Source: a virus. Taken from it: a stretch of 41,331 bases of DNA. The translations under genes were made by a program, and so were the position numbers. The stretch is taken from the IMG/VR virus record IMGVR_UViG_3300031803_000003, positions 1 to 41,331 of that record; one strand, given 5' to 3'. Under the pieces are notes generated by a model, which saw only the letters and a program-made list of their open reading frames with translations, ran no database searches and had not been told where the DNA came from. Shown one piece after another: positions 8,105-14,578 of this stretch (its first letter is position 1; each line of letters begins with the position of its first letter).

Positions 8105-8975
8105 ATAATTCTCCTATAGCAATTTCCTGGGGACCATGTCCCTTGTCTATATTTATAATAGTTGATGCGCTAACCGATTCAAATTCCTGCGCGAATTGTT
8201 CCTTGCTCGTATTTCTGATTGTCTCTTCTTTCCACTGTTCGTCACGCCCCGGAACTTCACTCCAATGAACCTCGACAGGTTTGTATAGATTCTTTTTTTC
8301 TTGTGCATCCGACCACAATTTATAGAAGTGGTTCATTCCGCAAGGGGTACTGACGATAATGACTTTTGTAGTTTTACCGGAAGAAATTGTTGGATAGACA
8401 GAACTAAAGAATTCGTCTGCAATATTCTTAGGAACAAACGCAAACTCGTCAAGCAGAATCATGTTGTATGTTCCACCACGAACTGCACTAGAAGAAGTCG
8501 ATGCTGCAACAATTTTTGACCCATTCTCTAATTGCATGTCCCCACGATTCCATACCTTGATTCCTTGCTGTAGAAATGGGGGGAGATTCTCATAGGCCAA
8601 CTGTAGTCTGCCTAGAATATCACGGGCCAATGACCCCTTGTTTGCAAGGATGGCAATATTGACATCTTCGTTGAATAGAATATAGTGTAGAAAATAAGAA
8701 ACAACAGTCGTGGTCTTGCCTGACTGTCTCGGAAGTTTGGCAATGGCAAAGCGATTGTTATGAATCGTGTTTATAATTTTCTCTTGAAAGTCATACATGG
8801 TAAAGGGAACAAGCCCTTCATCTACATTGACAATTTTTACATAGTTGAGAATAAAATAAACAGGATCTTTAGAACACTTGATGTATTCTGAAATCTGGTC
8901 TTTTGTGAACTCTTCGTGTGTTCCGGCCTTCTTGAGAAGGGGATTCCCAAGATAGCCTGATTGTTGAGTAGCCAT
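8064..8975 (-). CDS. 17: Terminase large subunit N-terminal half (gp17-N, ATPase domain) fused to N-intein
   Basis: A 303-aa protein. Residues 1-266 are the packaging-motor ATPase of gp17: Walker A at 81-89 (LPRQSGKTT, Arg/Gln variant as in T4), Walker B at 172-177 (MILLDE), and coupling motif around 206-211 (IIVSTP). The sequence reads up to KEQFAQEFE, which continues directly into CDFVGS of the downstream gene if the intein is removed. Residues 267-303 are the N-intein fragment, beginning with Ser267. In T4 the same region runs unbroken into the nuclease domain. An AAGGAG site precedes the ATG; the gene lies 6 bases after gp16. The last 12 residues overlap the endonuclease start in another frame. 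Confidence 0.94.
   Translation of the reverse strand: MATQQSGYLGNPLLKKAGTHEEFTKDQISEYIKCSKDPVYFILNYVKIVNVDEGLVPFTMYDFQEKIINTIHNNRFAIAKLPRQSGKTTTVVSYFLHYILFNEDVNIAILANKGSLARDILGRLQLAYENLPPFLQQGIKVWNRGDMQLENGSKIVAASTSSSAVRGGTYNMILLDEFAFVPKNIADEFFSSVYPTISSGKTTKVIIVSTPCGMNHFYKLWSDAQEKKNLYKPVEVHWSEVPGRDEQWKEETIRNTSKEQFAQEFESVSASTIINIDKGHGPQEIAIGELYDELSRNKGGTSV
8111..8115 (-). promoter_or_regulatory. Strong Shine-Dalgarno of the homing endonuclease
   Basis: AGGAG six bases before the ATG at 8104, lying inside the N-intein coding frame. It decides the endonuclease start. Confidence 0.7.
8130..8142 (-). promoter_or_regulatory. Hairpin in the endonuclease leader
   Basis: Perfect 5-bp GC-rich stem GGGAC/GTCCC around a three-base loop, 8 bases after the embedded TATAAATA box and 26 bases before the endonuclease ATG. 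It lies in N-intein codons, so the sequence carries a protein and a possible RNA structure. Confidence 0.5.
8150..8157 (-). promoter_or_regulatory. T4-type late promoter embedded in N-intein coding sequence
   Basis: TATAAATA formed by the Ile-Ile-Asn-Ile codons (intein residues 7-10), 46 bases upstream of the endonuclease ATG. It would give the endonuclease, and possibly the C-half, its own late transcript. Confidence 0.65.
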
Positions 8976-8981
8976 GATAGA

Positions 8982-9374
8982 TTACTCCTTATCGCCGCCA
9001 ATATTTAGGTCTAGCTTACCTTTTAGTAACTTCTGGAGGTCATGCGTACTCCCAACAAACAGCGCATTGGTGACATTCTTGGGGCCAGAATCAGTTTTTT
9101 TCAAGCCCTTGATGTCTTTTTGCAAGTCGATAAGCTGACGATTGACATCGGCCACATTCTTGATGATTTGCCCGACAACCTCATAGGCTCTAGGATGCTC
9201 GCTTTCTTTGGCTAGTTCAAGAATGCCGTCGAGAGCCTCCGACCCTTTCTCAATAATTGCTTTTAGATTGTCTCGGGTGTATTCGTAGTCCGTGTCAAGG
9301 TCTTTTGCAATTTCAATTTCACTAGTAGGAAGAAGTTCTGCGGGCAGAACTTCCACAAGTTTTTCATCACTCAT
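8982..9374 (-). CDS. 16: Terminase small subunit gp16
   Basis: A 130-aa, mostly helical protein (T4 gp16 is 164 aa) that recognises concatemeric DNA, forms an oligomeric ring and stimulates gp17. The central signature DYEYTRDNLKAIIEKGSEALDGILELAKESEHPRAYEVVGQIIKNVADVN (about residues 29-78) is the coiled-coil helical core typical of T4-like small terminases. The ends are acidic (start) and Lys/Gly-rich (GSTHDLQKLLKGKLDLN). Its ATG overlaps the gp15 stop as TAATG, indicating coupling; a GGAG lies about 13 bases upstream. It sits immediately before the terminase N-half, as in T4. Confidence 0.9.
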   Translation of the reverse strand: MSDEKLVEVLPAELLPTSEIEIAKDLDTDYEYTRDNLKAIIEKGSEALDGILELAKESEHPRAYEVVGQIIKNVADVNRQLIDLQKDIKGLKKTDSGPKNVTNALFVGSTHDLQKLLKGKLDLNIGGDKE

Positions 9375-10576
9375 TATAAGTCATCATCTCCTGTCTTCAA
9401 GTTTCGTCTAGTTCCAGCTAACACATTATTAGATGGGAAGAATGTTCTAGTTTGAATTATACCAAAATCTTCACCCGCATCAATTTCACCCAATTCTTCG
9501 CTTAGAGTGGAGTCGAGCGGATAGCCAGCACCCGATCCACTACTTGTCGGGTCGCTGGCACCAGTTAATCCTGGTTGGGTATAGATTCTTGTTGCAGTAG
9601 GAATTCCAAGAAGTTGGTCAGAAGATATAGAACTAGACCTGTCTGCTGTCAAATACTGTATTTCATAGGACCATGTATCTTGGGGTATATCGGCACTTAA
9701 AAATGCAGGAACAACTGTTGCTTTTTGTGTCGAACCATCATAGGAAGTAATGATTCGTGTATTACCAGCAATACTAGTTGTTCCACCAGGACCTTCTGCT
9801 GTTATTGTAATTTTTCCACTATCATAGGTATTGCTGACCCTGCTCGCCGTGTTAGCCTGCAAATAAATTTCCGAAGTTGTGGCTGAGTTTATTGCAAGAT
9901 TTCCTGAATGGTATACAGTTCGCGAATCTGTCGGGGGAATAAAGAAATCAACGTATGCTTTTTTAATAACTTTATTTTCTCGAACTGGCCCAAACAAAAG
10001 CCCCTTCATCGTGAAGTCCAAAGTCCAAGTCACAACTCTTCGTGATTCAAAATCTCCTTCATAGGTGTCTTCTCGACTGACGCTATTCAATATAATTGGG
10101 CAGTCAATATCAATTTCTAGATCAGTTGCATTGTTAATTGTAACTGTAAACTCTGGTGTAAAGAAAGGAAGAATCTGCTCAATAATATTTGATGCGTCGG
10201 CTGCATTGCGCGAATAAACAAACAACGAAAACTGAAAATCATAAGGAACAGGGGCGAACATGTTTCTAAATTTGTCTTGGTCAGCAGCAGCTACAGCCAC
10301 ATGTCGATTCATCGTATTCATTTTACGTTCAGGAGCATATGTGGCTGTCACCAACTCATAGCTGATTCTAGGTAAAGAAATAGCAATTTGCTGCGTAATT
10401 CTGGGATCCGTCAGCCTTGCGTGCCACTTCTCTTTGGGAGCATAGGACAATGGAACAGAAATCCATTGGGTATCTGCATCTTTTTCGATACGCTGGAGCT
10501 TAATATTATTGAACATGGTCCCAAATGCGACCACGAACTTTCTAATCATATCATGTGTAAATGGAGTGCCTAACAT
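9374..10576 (-). CDS. 15: Proximal tail sheath stabiliser / tail terminator gp15
   Basis: A 400-aa protein; T4 gp15 is 272 aa. It caps the tail tube and sheath and joins the tail to the head neck. The N-terminal half follows the T4 gp15 pattern closely: IRKFVVAFGTMFNNIKLQR, WISVPLSYAPKEKWHARL, LPRISYELV, FQFSLFVYSRNAADASNIIEQILPFFTPEFTVTIN and ESRRVVTWTLDFTMKGLLFGP (residues about 10-195). Residues from about 215 onward are a beta-rich, Ser/Thr/Gly-rich extension not present in T4. It overlaps gp14 upstream and gp16 downstream by one base each (TAATG junctions), so it belongs to a coupled neck-terminase block. Confidence 0.92.
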   Translation of the reverse strand: MLGTPFTHDMIRKFVVAFGTMFNNIKLQRIEKDADTQWISVPLSYAPKEKWHARLTDPRITQQIAISLPRISYELVTATYAPERKMNTMNRHVAVAAADQDKFRNMFAPVPYDFQFSLFVYSRNAADASNIIEQILPFFTPEFTVTINNATDLEIDIDCPIILNSVSREDTYEGDFESRRVVTWTLDFTMKGLLFGPVRENKVIKKAYVDFFIPPTDSRTVYHSGNLAINSATTSEIYLQANTASRVSNTYDSGKITITAEGPGGTTSIAGNTRIITSYDGSTQKATVVPAFLSADIPQDTWSYEIQYLTADRSSSISSDQLLGIPTATRIYTQPGLTGASDPTSSGSGAGYPLDSTLSEELGEIDAGEDFGIIQTRTFFPSNNVLAGTRRNLKTGDDDL

Positions 10577-11277
10577 TATCCAAAGTCTCCGAAGGGTGAT
10601 GTCTCGCTCAAGTCAAGAATTGATGCGGCTTCAGCCTCGATAAATGCATTATCGACTGTGGTACCAGACGGCATGGTGTTTCCTGTGGTAACATAGGTAG
10701 ACACACCGTTGGCAAATGCAGCATCAATAAGATCAACACCCGTTGCAAAGGTTTCATTGCTATAGGTAAATGTCTCGCATCGTAAGTCATATGTTTGTAG
10801 GGCGCCAGTCTGATAGAAAATAGCCTCATGCTCTACAAACTGAACTTCAAAGAACATGCCTGCTGCCCCAGGATATTTGGGATCAGGGCGAACGAAGTCC
10901 ATGAAGATTAGGTCACCTTCACGGGGGCGAGTGAGCCCCATCGCAGACATTCCAGGGGAAGATTGTAGTAGTTCCTCAAATCTGCGAATTGCTACAGTCA
11001 ATGTGGTCTGGTCGCGAATTTCTAACCCAAAACGACCTAGCAGGTCACCTTCACCTTCAAATCCTTCGACATTCTTGATGTACATTTCAATTACATGGGC
11101 TTCCTCGAATGATTTTCTTGGATCTTCACCATAGAGTTGGTCAAAACTACCACTCTGTTTACGAGGAATATAATAGAAATCGCGACCATAGAACTTAATA
11201 GACTCTATGATTAAATCTTCTATCAATCTCTGTTCTGGCGAACTGTCGAAATTGTTTATGTATAAATTTGTGGGCAT
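10576..11277 (-). CDS. 14: Neck protein gp14
   Basis: A 233-aa protein (T4 gp14 is 256 aa) of the head-tail connector, which with gp13 closes the portal after packaging. Recognised from the segment FYGRDFYYIPRK near residue 30, the gp14-type KSFEEAHVIEMYIKNVEGFEGEGDLLGRFGLEIRDQTTLTVAIRRFEE (about 56-103), and RPREGDLIFMDF with KYPGAAGMFFEVQFVEHE (about 117-150). The C-terminal 80 residues are Thr/Ala-rich and end in SPFGDFG. AGGGA precedes the ATG. Downstream gp15 overlaps by one base. Confidence 0.93.
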   Translation of the reverse strand: MPTNLYINNFDSSPEQRLIEDLIIESIKFYGRDFYYIPRKQSGSFDQLYGEDPRKSFEEAHVIEMYIKNVEGFEGEGDLLGRFGLEIRDQTTLTVAIRRFEELLQSSPGMSAMGLTRPREGDLIFMDFVRPDPKYPGAAGMFFEVQFVEHEAIFYQTGALQTYDLRCETFTYSNETFATGVDLIDAAFANGVSTYVTTGNTMPSGTTVDNAFIEAEAASILDLSETSPFGDFG

Positions 11278-11290
11278 ATTTAATTCCCTG

Positions 11291-12070
11291 CTATGCCATC
11301 ATGAAATCGACAGGAAGTTCATATTTGAGAGACATTTCTTCTCTAAGTTTGTCAATGTCCGTTCTGGCCTCGTCTAAAATTGCACGACCGTTGAGCGTGA
11401 CACCACCAACCATTTGAACTCCCTCAAATTTAGATAAATTAAGCCCCCATTGTTCTTTGAATAGCGCAGTCACATATTGTTTTAAGAACATGTCGTTATA
11501 GACATCCAGATATACTTCTGGATCAATAACCTTAAATGCTTCGATGATAATAAATTCACCAACTACGGCATCCACACCCCATTGCCAATCTAGATAAAGT
11601 TTATTTCCGTGCCGATTATGTCGAACAGGAATTTGACCCATTAACATTTCTTGAATCATAGACAAATTAGTCATTCGTGTTTTATAACTGAGCAAGTCAT
11701 ATCCACCAAGATATGTTCCAAAGGTTGTCAGGTCGCTAAGTCGCATCTGATAACGAATATCCCACATTCCAATAGAAGTACCGGTGACAGGAAAAATCTT
11801 TGTGATTCCAAGATAAACATTATTTCCTGTTGGGCTAGTAAATCCAGAAGAAGGCACTGAAATATATTTATTATCAATATCTTCTGTTGTCATCTTATAT
11901 TTTTCATAGACTTTCTCTGACCCATCAAAATGATACTCTTGATAGAATTGGAGAGCCTCGTCAATTCGGTCTTCCATTTGGTCATCATCTACATTAATTT
12001 CGATGACTGGTTTCCCTAATTTTCGTAGACACCATTCTTTTAAATCTGTTCTACTAACTGGTATTGACAT
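11291..12070 (-). CDS. 13: Neck protein gp13
   Basis: A 259-aa protein (T4 gp13 is 309 aa). The start MSIPVSRTDLKEWCLRKLGKPVIEINVDDDQMEDRIDEALQFYQEYHFDG is highly characteristic of marine T4-like gp13. The central region (WQWGVDAVVGEFIIIEAFKVIDPEVYLDVYNDMFLKQYVTALFKEQWGLNLSKF, about 165-218) and the end IDKLREEMSLKYELPVDFMMA also fit. gp13 binds the portal and works with gp14 to form the collar gate. It follows the 134-aa virion gene by 3 bases, with only a weak Shine-Dalgarno, so coupled translation from the 12506-12513 promoter transcript is likely. Confidence 0.92.
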   Translation of the reverse strand: MSIPVSRTDLKEWCLRKLGKPVIEINVDDDQMEDRIDEALQFYQEYHFDGSEKVYEKYKMTTEDIDNKYISVPSSGFTSPTGNNVYLGITKIFPVTGTSIGMWDIRYQMRLSDLTTFGTYLGGYDLLSYKTRMTNLSMIQEMLMGQIPVRHNRHGNKLYLDWQWGVDAVVGEFIIIEAFKVIDPEVYLDVYNDMFLKQYVTALFKEQWGLNLSKFEGVQMVGGVTLNGRAILDEARTDIDKLREEMSLKYELPVDFMMA

Positions 12071-12073
12071 GGT

Positions 12074-12478
12074 TTAATTCCAATCCCATTTGGTCGTTTG
12101 TGGTGCAATAGTAATGATGCCTTCACAAACTCTATAGATGTTATTATCCTCGGTACCATCACTATATCCAGTAACAATAGGGCCCCCAACCATTTCGACA
12201 TCATACAAATATCGCCCGCCAGTTATGGCTCCGGTGATAGAATTATTCATTGACAGCGTAATGACTCCTCCTGTATTTCCACTCCCTGCGGGATGAATAT
12301 CTACAGAAAGATTTGCTGTTTGGGTAATCGAGGTGTAAGATTTTCGTATCTGCCCAGCACCATTGGCAAACTGATAGAGATTAGCTGTAAAGGTGCCTGT
12401 AGCATTACTCGTATAGGCAATGACATTGATCGACCAACTACTCCCTTGGTCTACGATTAAGTTTTTCTGCTGGGCCAT
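12074..12478 (-). CDS. Small virion structural protein of the marine T4-like neck cluster
   Basis: A 134-aa beta-rich protein starting MAQQKNLIVDQGSSWSINV, with a central QIRKSYTSITQTA and a late GGRYLYDVEMVGGP ... RVCEGIITIAPQTTKWDWN. This layout (N-terminal strand with a QG turn, a QIRKSY motif, then GRYxYD and xEGIxTxxP) is one I associate with small structural proteins encoded near gp13/fibre genes in cyanophage-like genomes; the exact role is unknown. It has a clear late promoter 28 bases upstream and AAGGA before the ATG. It might be a fibre-attachment or neck-associated subunit; that is inference from position. Confidence 0.65.
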   Translation of the reverse strand: MAQQKNLIVDQGSSWSINVIAYTSNATGTFTANLYQFANGAGQIRKSYTSITQTANLSVDIHPAGSGNTGGVITLSMNNSITGAITGGRYLYDVEMVGGPIVTGYSDGTEDNNIYRVCEGIITIAPQTTKWDWN

Positions 12479-12505
12479 TTGATATCCTTATTATAGTATA
12501 TCTTC

Positions 12506-12513
12506 TATTTATA
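12506..12513 (-). promoter_or_regulatory. T4-type late promoter for the neck gene cluster
   Basis: Minus-strand TATAAATA 28 bases before the ATG of the 134-aa virion gene. The leader can form a weak 5-bp GATAT/ATATC stem enclosing the AAGG site. Confidence 0.75.
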
Positions 12514-12560
12514 TGTAAATAGAAACCTATTCAAAAATGACTTCATCATCAACATTATTA

Positions 12561-13289
12561 TCAAACGATTCGCCTTTTGATGTGAATCGTTTGTGATGGA
12601 TCTGCCAGATCGCCTTCGATGTCGAAGTCAACGCTCATAAATGCCAGCAAGTCTGTGGTGATCTGATCGGCGTCGAATGCTTCGCGCAACCCAATGATCT
12701 CTTCGGACTGGAAGTTGGGCAGGAAATGATAGTCTGTGAAGTCGAGTGTCCGACCATCTTCGAGTACGAACTGAGTGGTCAGAATGTGCGTATAGATTGC
12801 GCCCAATGTTTGAACGGTGTCGGTGCTGTCTGTAATGATTCCAGGCAGGATGATCCCGCCGCATACAATACCAGTCGCCGTGTCGCTTTCGATTTCAATG
12901 TTGACGAGTGTAAGCCCGCCGACACATTCATTGGTTACAGAATCGCGAACGCAAAAGAAGTAGTCGTGCTTAGATGGATCGGGATCATGCTCGCGATGTA
13001 AAGGCCGATTCGCTTGCCATTCCGCAAAGTCCAGGCCAGGAGTGGCATCCAGGGCAATGTAGAAAGCAGCCATATCAATTTTCATCTGTTCATTGTTGGG
13101 GCGGCAAACGATGTCACTCAACCCAACCCCGAGGCGATTAAAGATGCTGCCCATCTCTTGGGACCATGCATTAAAGGCATCCGACGACTCGTCGGGGTTA
13201 GTAGATCGTTGGTCTGTGAAGATCAAGTCATTGGCTGCAATCAAAGCGGTAAACGGCTCGATGATTGGTAATGGGTTGGCGTGTGGCAT
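12561..13289 (-). CDS. Unrecognised 242-aa protein of the fibre module (possible GNAT-like fold)
   Basis: I do not recognise this protein with confidence. Residues 90-190 have an alternating pattern: HDYFFCVRDSVTNECVGGLTLVNIEIES then GIVCGGIILPGI, a helix TVQTLGAIYTHILTTQFVLE and a strand LDFTDYHFLPN. That order (substrate-description strand, VGG-x-TL strand, central strand, helix, strand) is reminiscent of GNAT acetyltransferases, but the acetyl-CoA loop (Q/R-x-x-G-x-G/A) is not evident. The first 85 residues are helical. Local GC (about 55% near 12661-12720) is well above the sheath gene, suggesting a different origin. AGGAG supports the start; the gene follows the 278-aa gene by 4 bases. 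It could equally be a structural or fibre-associated protein. Confidence 0.55.
   Translation of the reverse strand: MPHANPLPIIEPFTALIAANDLIFTDQRSTNPDESSDAFNAWSQEMGSIFNRLGVGLSDIVCRPNNEQMKIDMAAFYIALDATPGLDFAEWQANRPLHREHDPDPSKHDYFFCVRDSVTNECVGGLTLVNIEIESDTATGIVCGGIILPGIITDSTDTVQTLGAIYTHILTTQFVLEDGRTLDFTDYHFLPNFQSEEIIGLREAFDADQITTDLLAFMSVDFDIEGDLADPSQTIHIKRRIV
12562..12593 (-). terminator. Inverted repeat at the end of the 242-aa gene (possible transcript boundary)
   Basis: Perfect 10-bp inverted repeat CAAACGATTC / GAATCGTTTG with a 12-base loop, overlapping the last codons and stop of the gene. A short T5 run lies about 20 bases downstream on the minus strand, not directly after the stem, so termination is uncertain. 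It divides the fibre module from the neck transcription unit, whose promoter begins about 50 bases further on. Confidence 0.45.
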
Positions 13290-13293
13290 GTTA

Positions 13294-14130
13294 TTATTCT
13301 CCTACTGGTTCTACATGTGATTCATATTTGACGGTGAACTGTGGAGCGTAAGTACCGCCCGAGAAGTCGGCGCAAATCAACCCCTGAAAGTGTAGATCGG
13401 TGAGAATTTCATCGGCATAAAGCTGAAAGAGAACAGGAACCTTACCCGTGACAATGCTACCGCGCAAGGAGTCTCCCGCACCGTCGATATAATCCTGAAG
13501 TTGGTCGATCAAACCTGTGACAGTTGTTGTTGGAGACGATATATCCATATCGTCAACGCCTTCGCCGAATGAATACTCGTGCCAGAGACCCGTGGCCATC
13601 GCCACCGCAGACGCAGAGAAAGCGGCCGCACCACCCTGGAATACTGTGAAGTCTGTTTGATTCCCCGAATCATAATACTTAGCCATTGGCACATCGCTAA
13701 AAGATGACCATGCAGCGATGCCAGCAGCAGCTTGCCAATTACGGCTTGATGGAGAATTGTTGTCGGGTAGGACGAAACCACCAGCTACGTCGAGACTACC
13801 TCCTACTGGTGCGTAACCGCTAGTCGCAAAGAATTTGATTTTCACGCCTAAGATGGTTGCATCTTTTGGGACATCGACTTCAAATCGAGTGAAAATGATA
13901 CCTTCAAGTTCGTTCGCGGGTTTGTTCCCATAGCGCCCTAACTCGTGATTGTTTAACATGTCTATCGCATTTGCCCACAATCCGGTCCCCCCGGTTGTGT
14001 AGACTTCTGCGTCTGGGTTGAACCCAGTACTAACGGCAGGCAATGGGGCATATGTTCTTTCATACACGACAAGAGGACCAAGAGGAACAGCACGAATCTG
14101 TGTAATTTTAGTTGAGAGCCCAAGCCTCAT
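13294..14130 (-). CDS. Probable surface-exposed virion protein, beta-rich (278 aa)
   Basis: No family assigned. The sequence is mostly beta: TRFEVDVPKDATILGVKIKFFATSG (about 80-105) resembles the first strands of jelly-roll or DNRLRE-like modules, and the last part runs KVPVLFQLYADEILTDLHFQGLICADFSGGTYAPQFTVKYE, a typical closing strand set of carbohydrate-binding-like domains. The middle is Ala/Ser/Gly-rich. It lies between the spike-base-like gene and the 242-aa gene with short gaps, and has local GC near 60% (13561-13620), so the three probably moved together as a host-range module. A decoration or fibre-associated adhesin is the best guess. An AGGGGG site precedes the ATG. Confidence 0.55.
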   Translation of the reverse strand: MRLGLSTKITQIRAVPLGPLVVYERTYAPLPAVSTGFNPDAEVYTTGGTGLWANAIDMLNNHELGRYGNKPANELEGIIFTRFEVDVPKDATILGVKIKFFATSGYAPVGGSLDVAGGFVLPDNNSPSSRNWQAAAGIAAWSSFSDVPMAKYYDSGNQTDFTVFQGGAAAFSASAVAMATGLWHEYSFGEGVDDMDISSPTTTVTGLIDQLQDYIDGAGDSLRGSIVTGKVPVLFQLYADEILTDLHFQGLICADFSGGTYAPQFTVKYESHVEPVGE

Positions 14131-14142
14131 CGTCGGGACCCC

Positions 14143-14544
14143 CTAATATAAACCAATCAATCCAGTGGCCGTTGTGTTGCTTGTGTCGTCGGTAGTAGGT
14201 TCACCTTGGTTGTTAGCCCAAATGGCTTGGACACGAATGGGGAGAATCGTGCCAGCAGGCACTCCTTGAAAAAGGACATTAGCCCCAAAATCATCATCGA
14301 CACCTACAGTAGGATTATAACTATTGGCCATGCGACAATAGACATTTCCTGCTACTCCAACATAAAGCCCGCGTGTCGTCTTCCCTCCTCCCCTCGCCGA
14401 ATCTGAATCTATAATATTAGTATCATTCAGAACACCAACCGAAACCGTAGTGTGAGCCCCGCCTGTGTGCATGTCTGCAATTTCAAACGCAAACTCAGCA
14501 GGGCTGTCTATATCGGATATTGAGGTTCTATACTTATCGGCCAT
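14143..14544 (-). CDS. Spike-base-like small virion protein (RCAP_rcc01079-like)
   Basis: A 133-aa protein whose C-terminal half follows a pattern I associate with the phage/GTA spike base family: RGLYVGVAGNVYCRM, then NVLFQGVPAGTILPIRVQAIWANN and finally TTATGLIGLY. In that family the arrangement is A-LYVG-x-x-G-d-v, v-f-x-x-V-P-A-G-T-I-L-P-V-R-V, and T-A-x-G-I-x-A-L-Y. This is a short beta-sandwich that anchors tail spikes or fibres. Residues 1-55 form a more variable N-terminus (SPAEFAFEIADMHTG). It lies directly downstream of the tail fibre gene, consistent with a fibre accessory role. The ribosome site AGGA sits in a hairpin loop. Confidence 0.7.
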   Translation of the reverse strand: MADKYRTSISDIDSPAEFAFEIADMHTGGAHTTVSVGVLNDTNIIDSDSARGGGKTTRGLYVGVAGNVYCRMANSYNPTVGVDDDFGANVLFQGVPAGTILPIRVQAIWANNQGEPTTDDTSNTTATGLIGLY

Positions 14545-14548
14545 GACA

Positions 14549-14564
14549 ATTAAATCCTTTTAAT
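14549..14564 (-). promoter_or_regulatory. Hairpin presenting the ribosome site of the spike-base-like gene
   Basis: Perfect 6-bp A/T stem ATTAAA/TTTAAT whose four-base loop is exactly the AGGA Shine-Dalgarno, 10 bases from the ATG. The stem is weak, so the effect on translation is uncertain. Confidence 0.35.
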
Positions 14565-14578
14565 CACAGGTAGTGACA

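Larger units (their letters stand above)
8064..8177 (-). other. N-terminal split intein fragment (IntN, 37 aa, Ser1)
   Basis: Block A-like sequence SVSASTIINIDKG followed by an amphipathic piece IAIGELYDEL and a tail SRNKGGTSV that overlaps the endonuclease start. The first splicing residue is Ser (codon TCG at 8175-8177) instead of the usual Cys. Block B is absent here and found in IntC, so the split lies between blocks A and B, far earlier than in DnaE- or gp41-type split inteins. Confidence 0.88.

Noticed and set aside
5940-8975. Terminase as a frameshifted pseudogene
   Set aside because: Both halves keep their catalytic motifs and meet exactly at an intein junction; decay would not produce this.
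11251-11265. Plus-strand TATAAAT-like words as promoters
   Set aside because: They face away from all genes and are imperfect; A/T-rich chance matches are expected.
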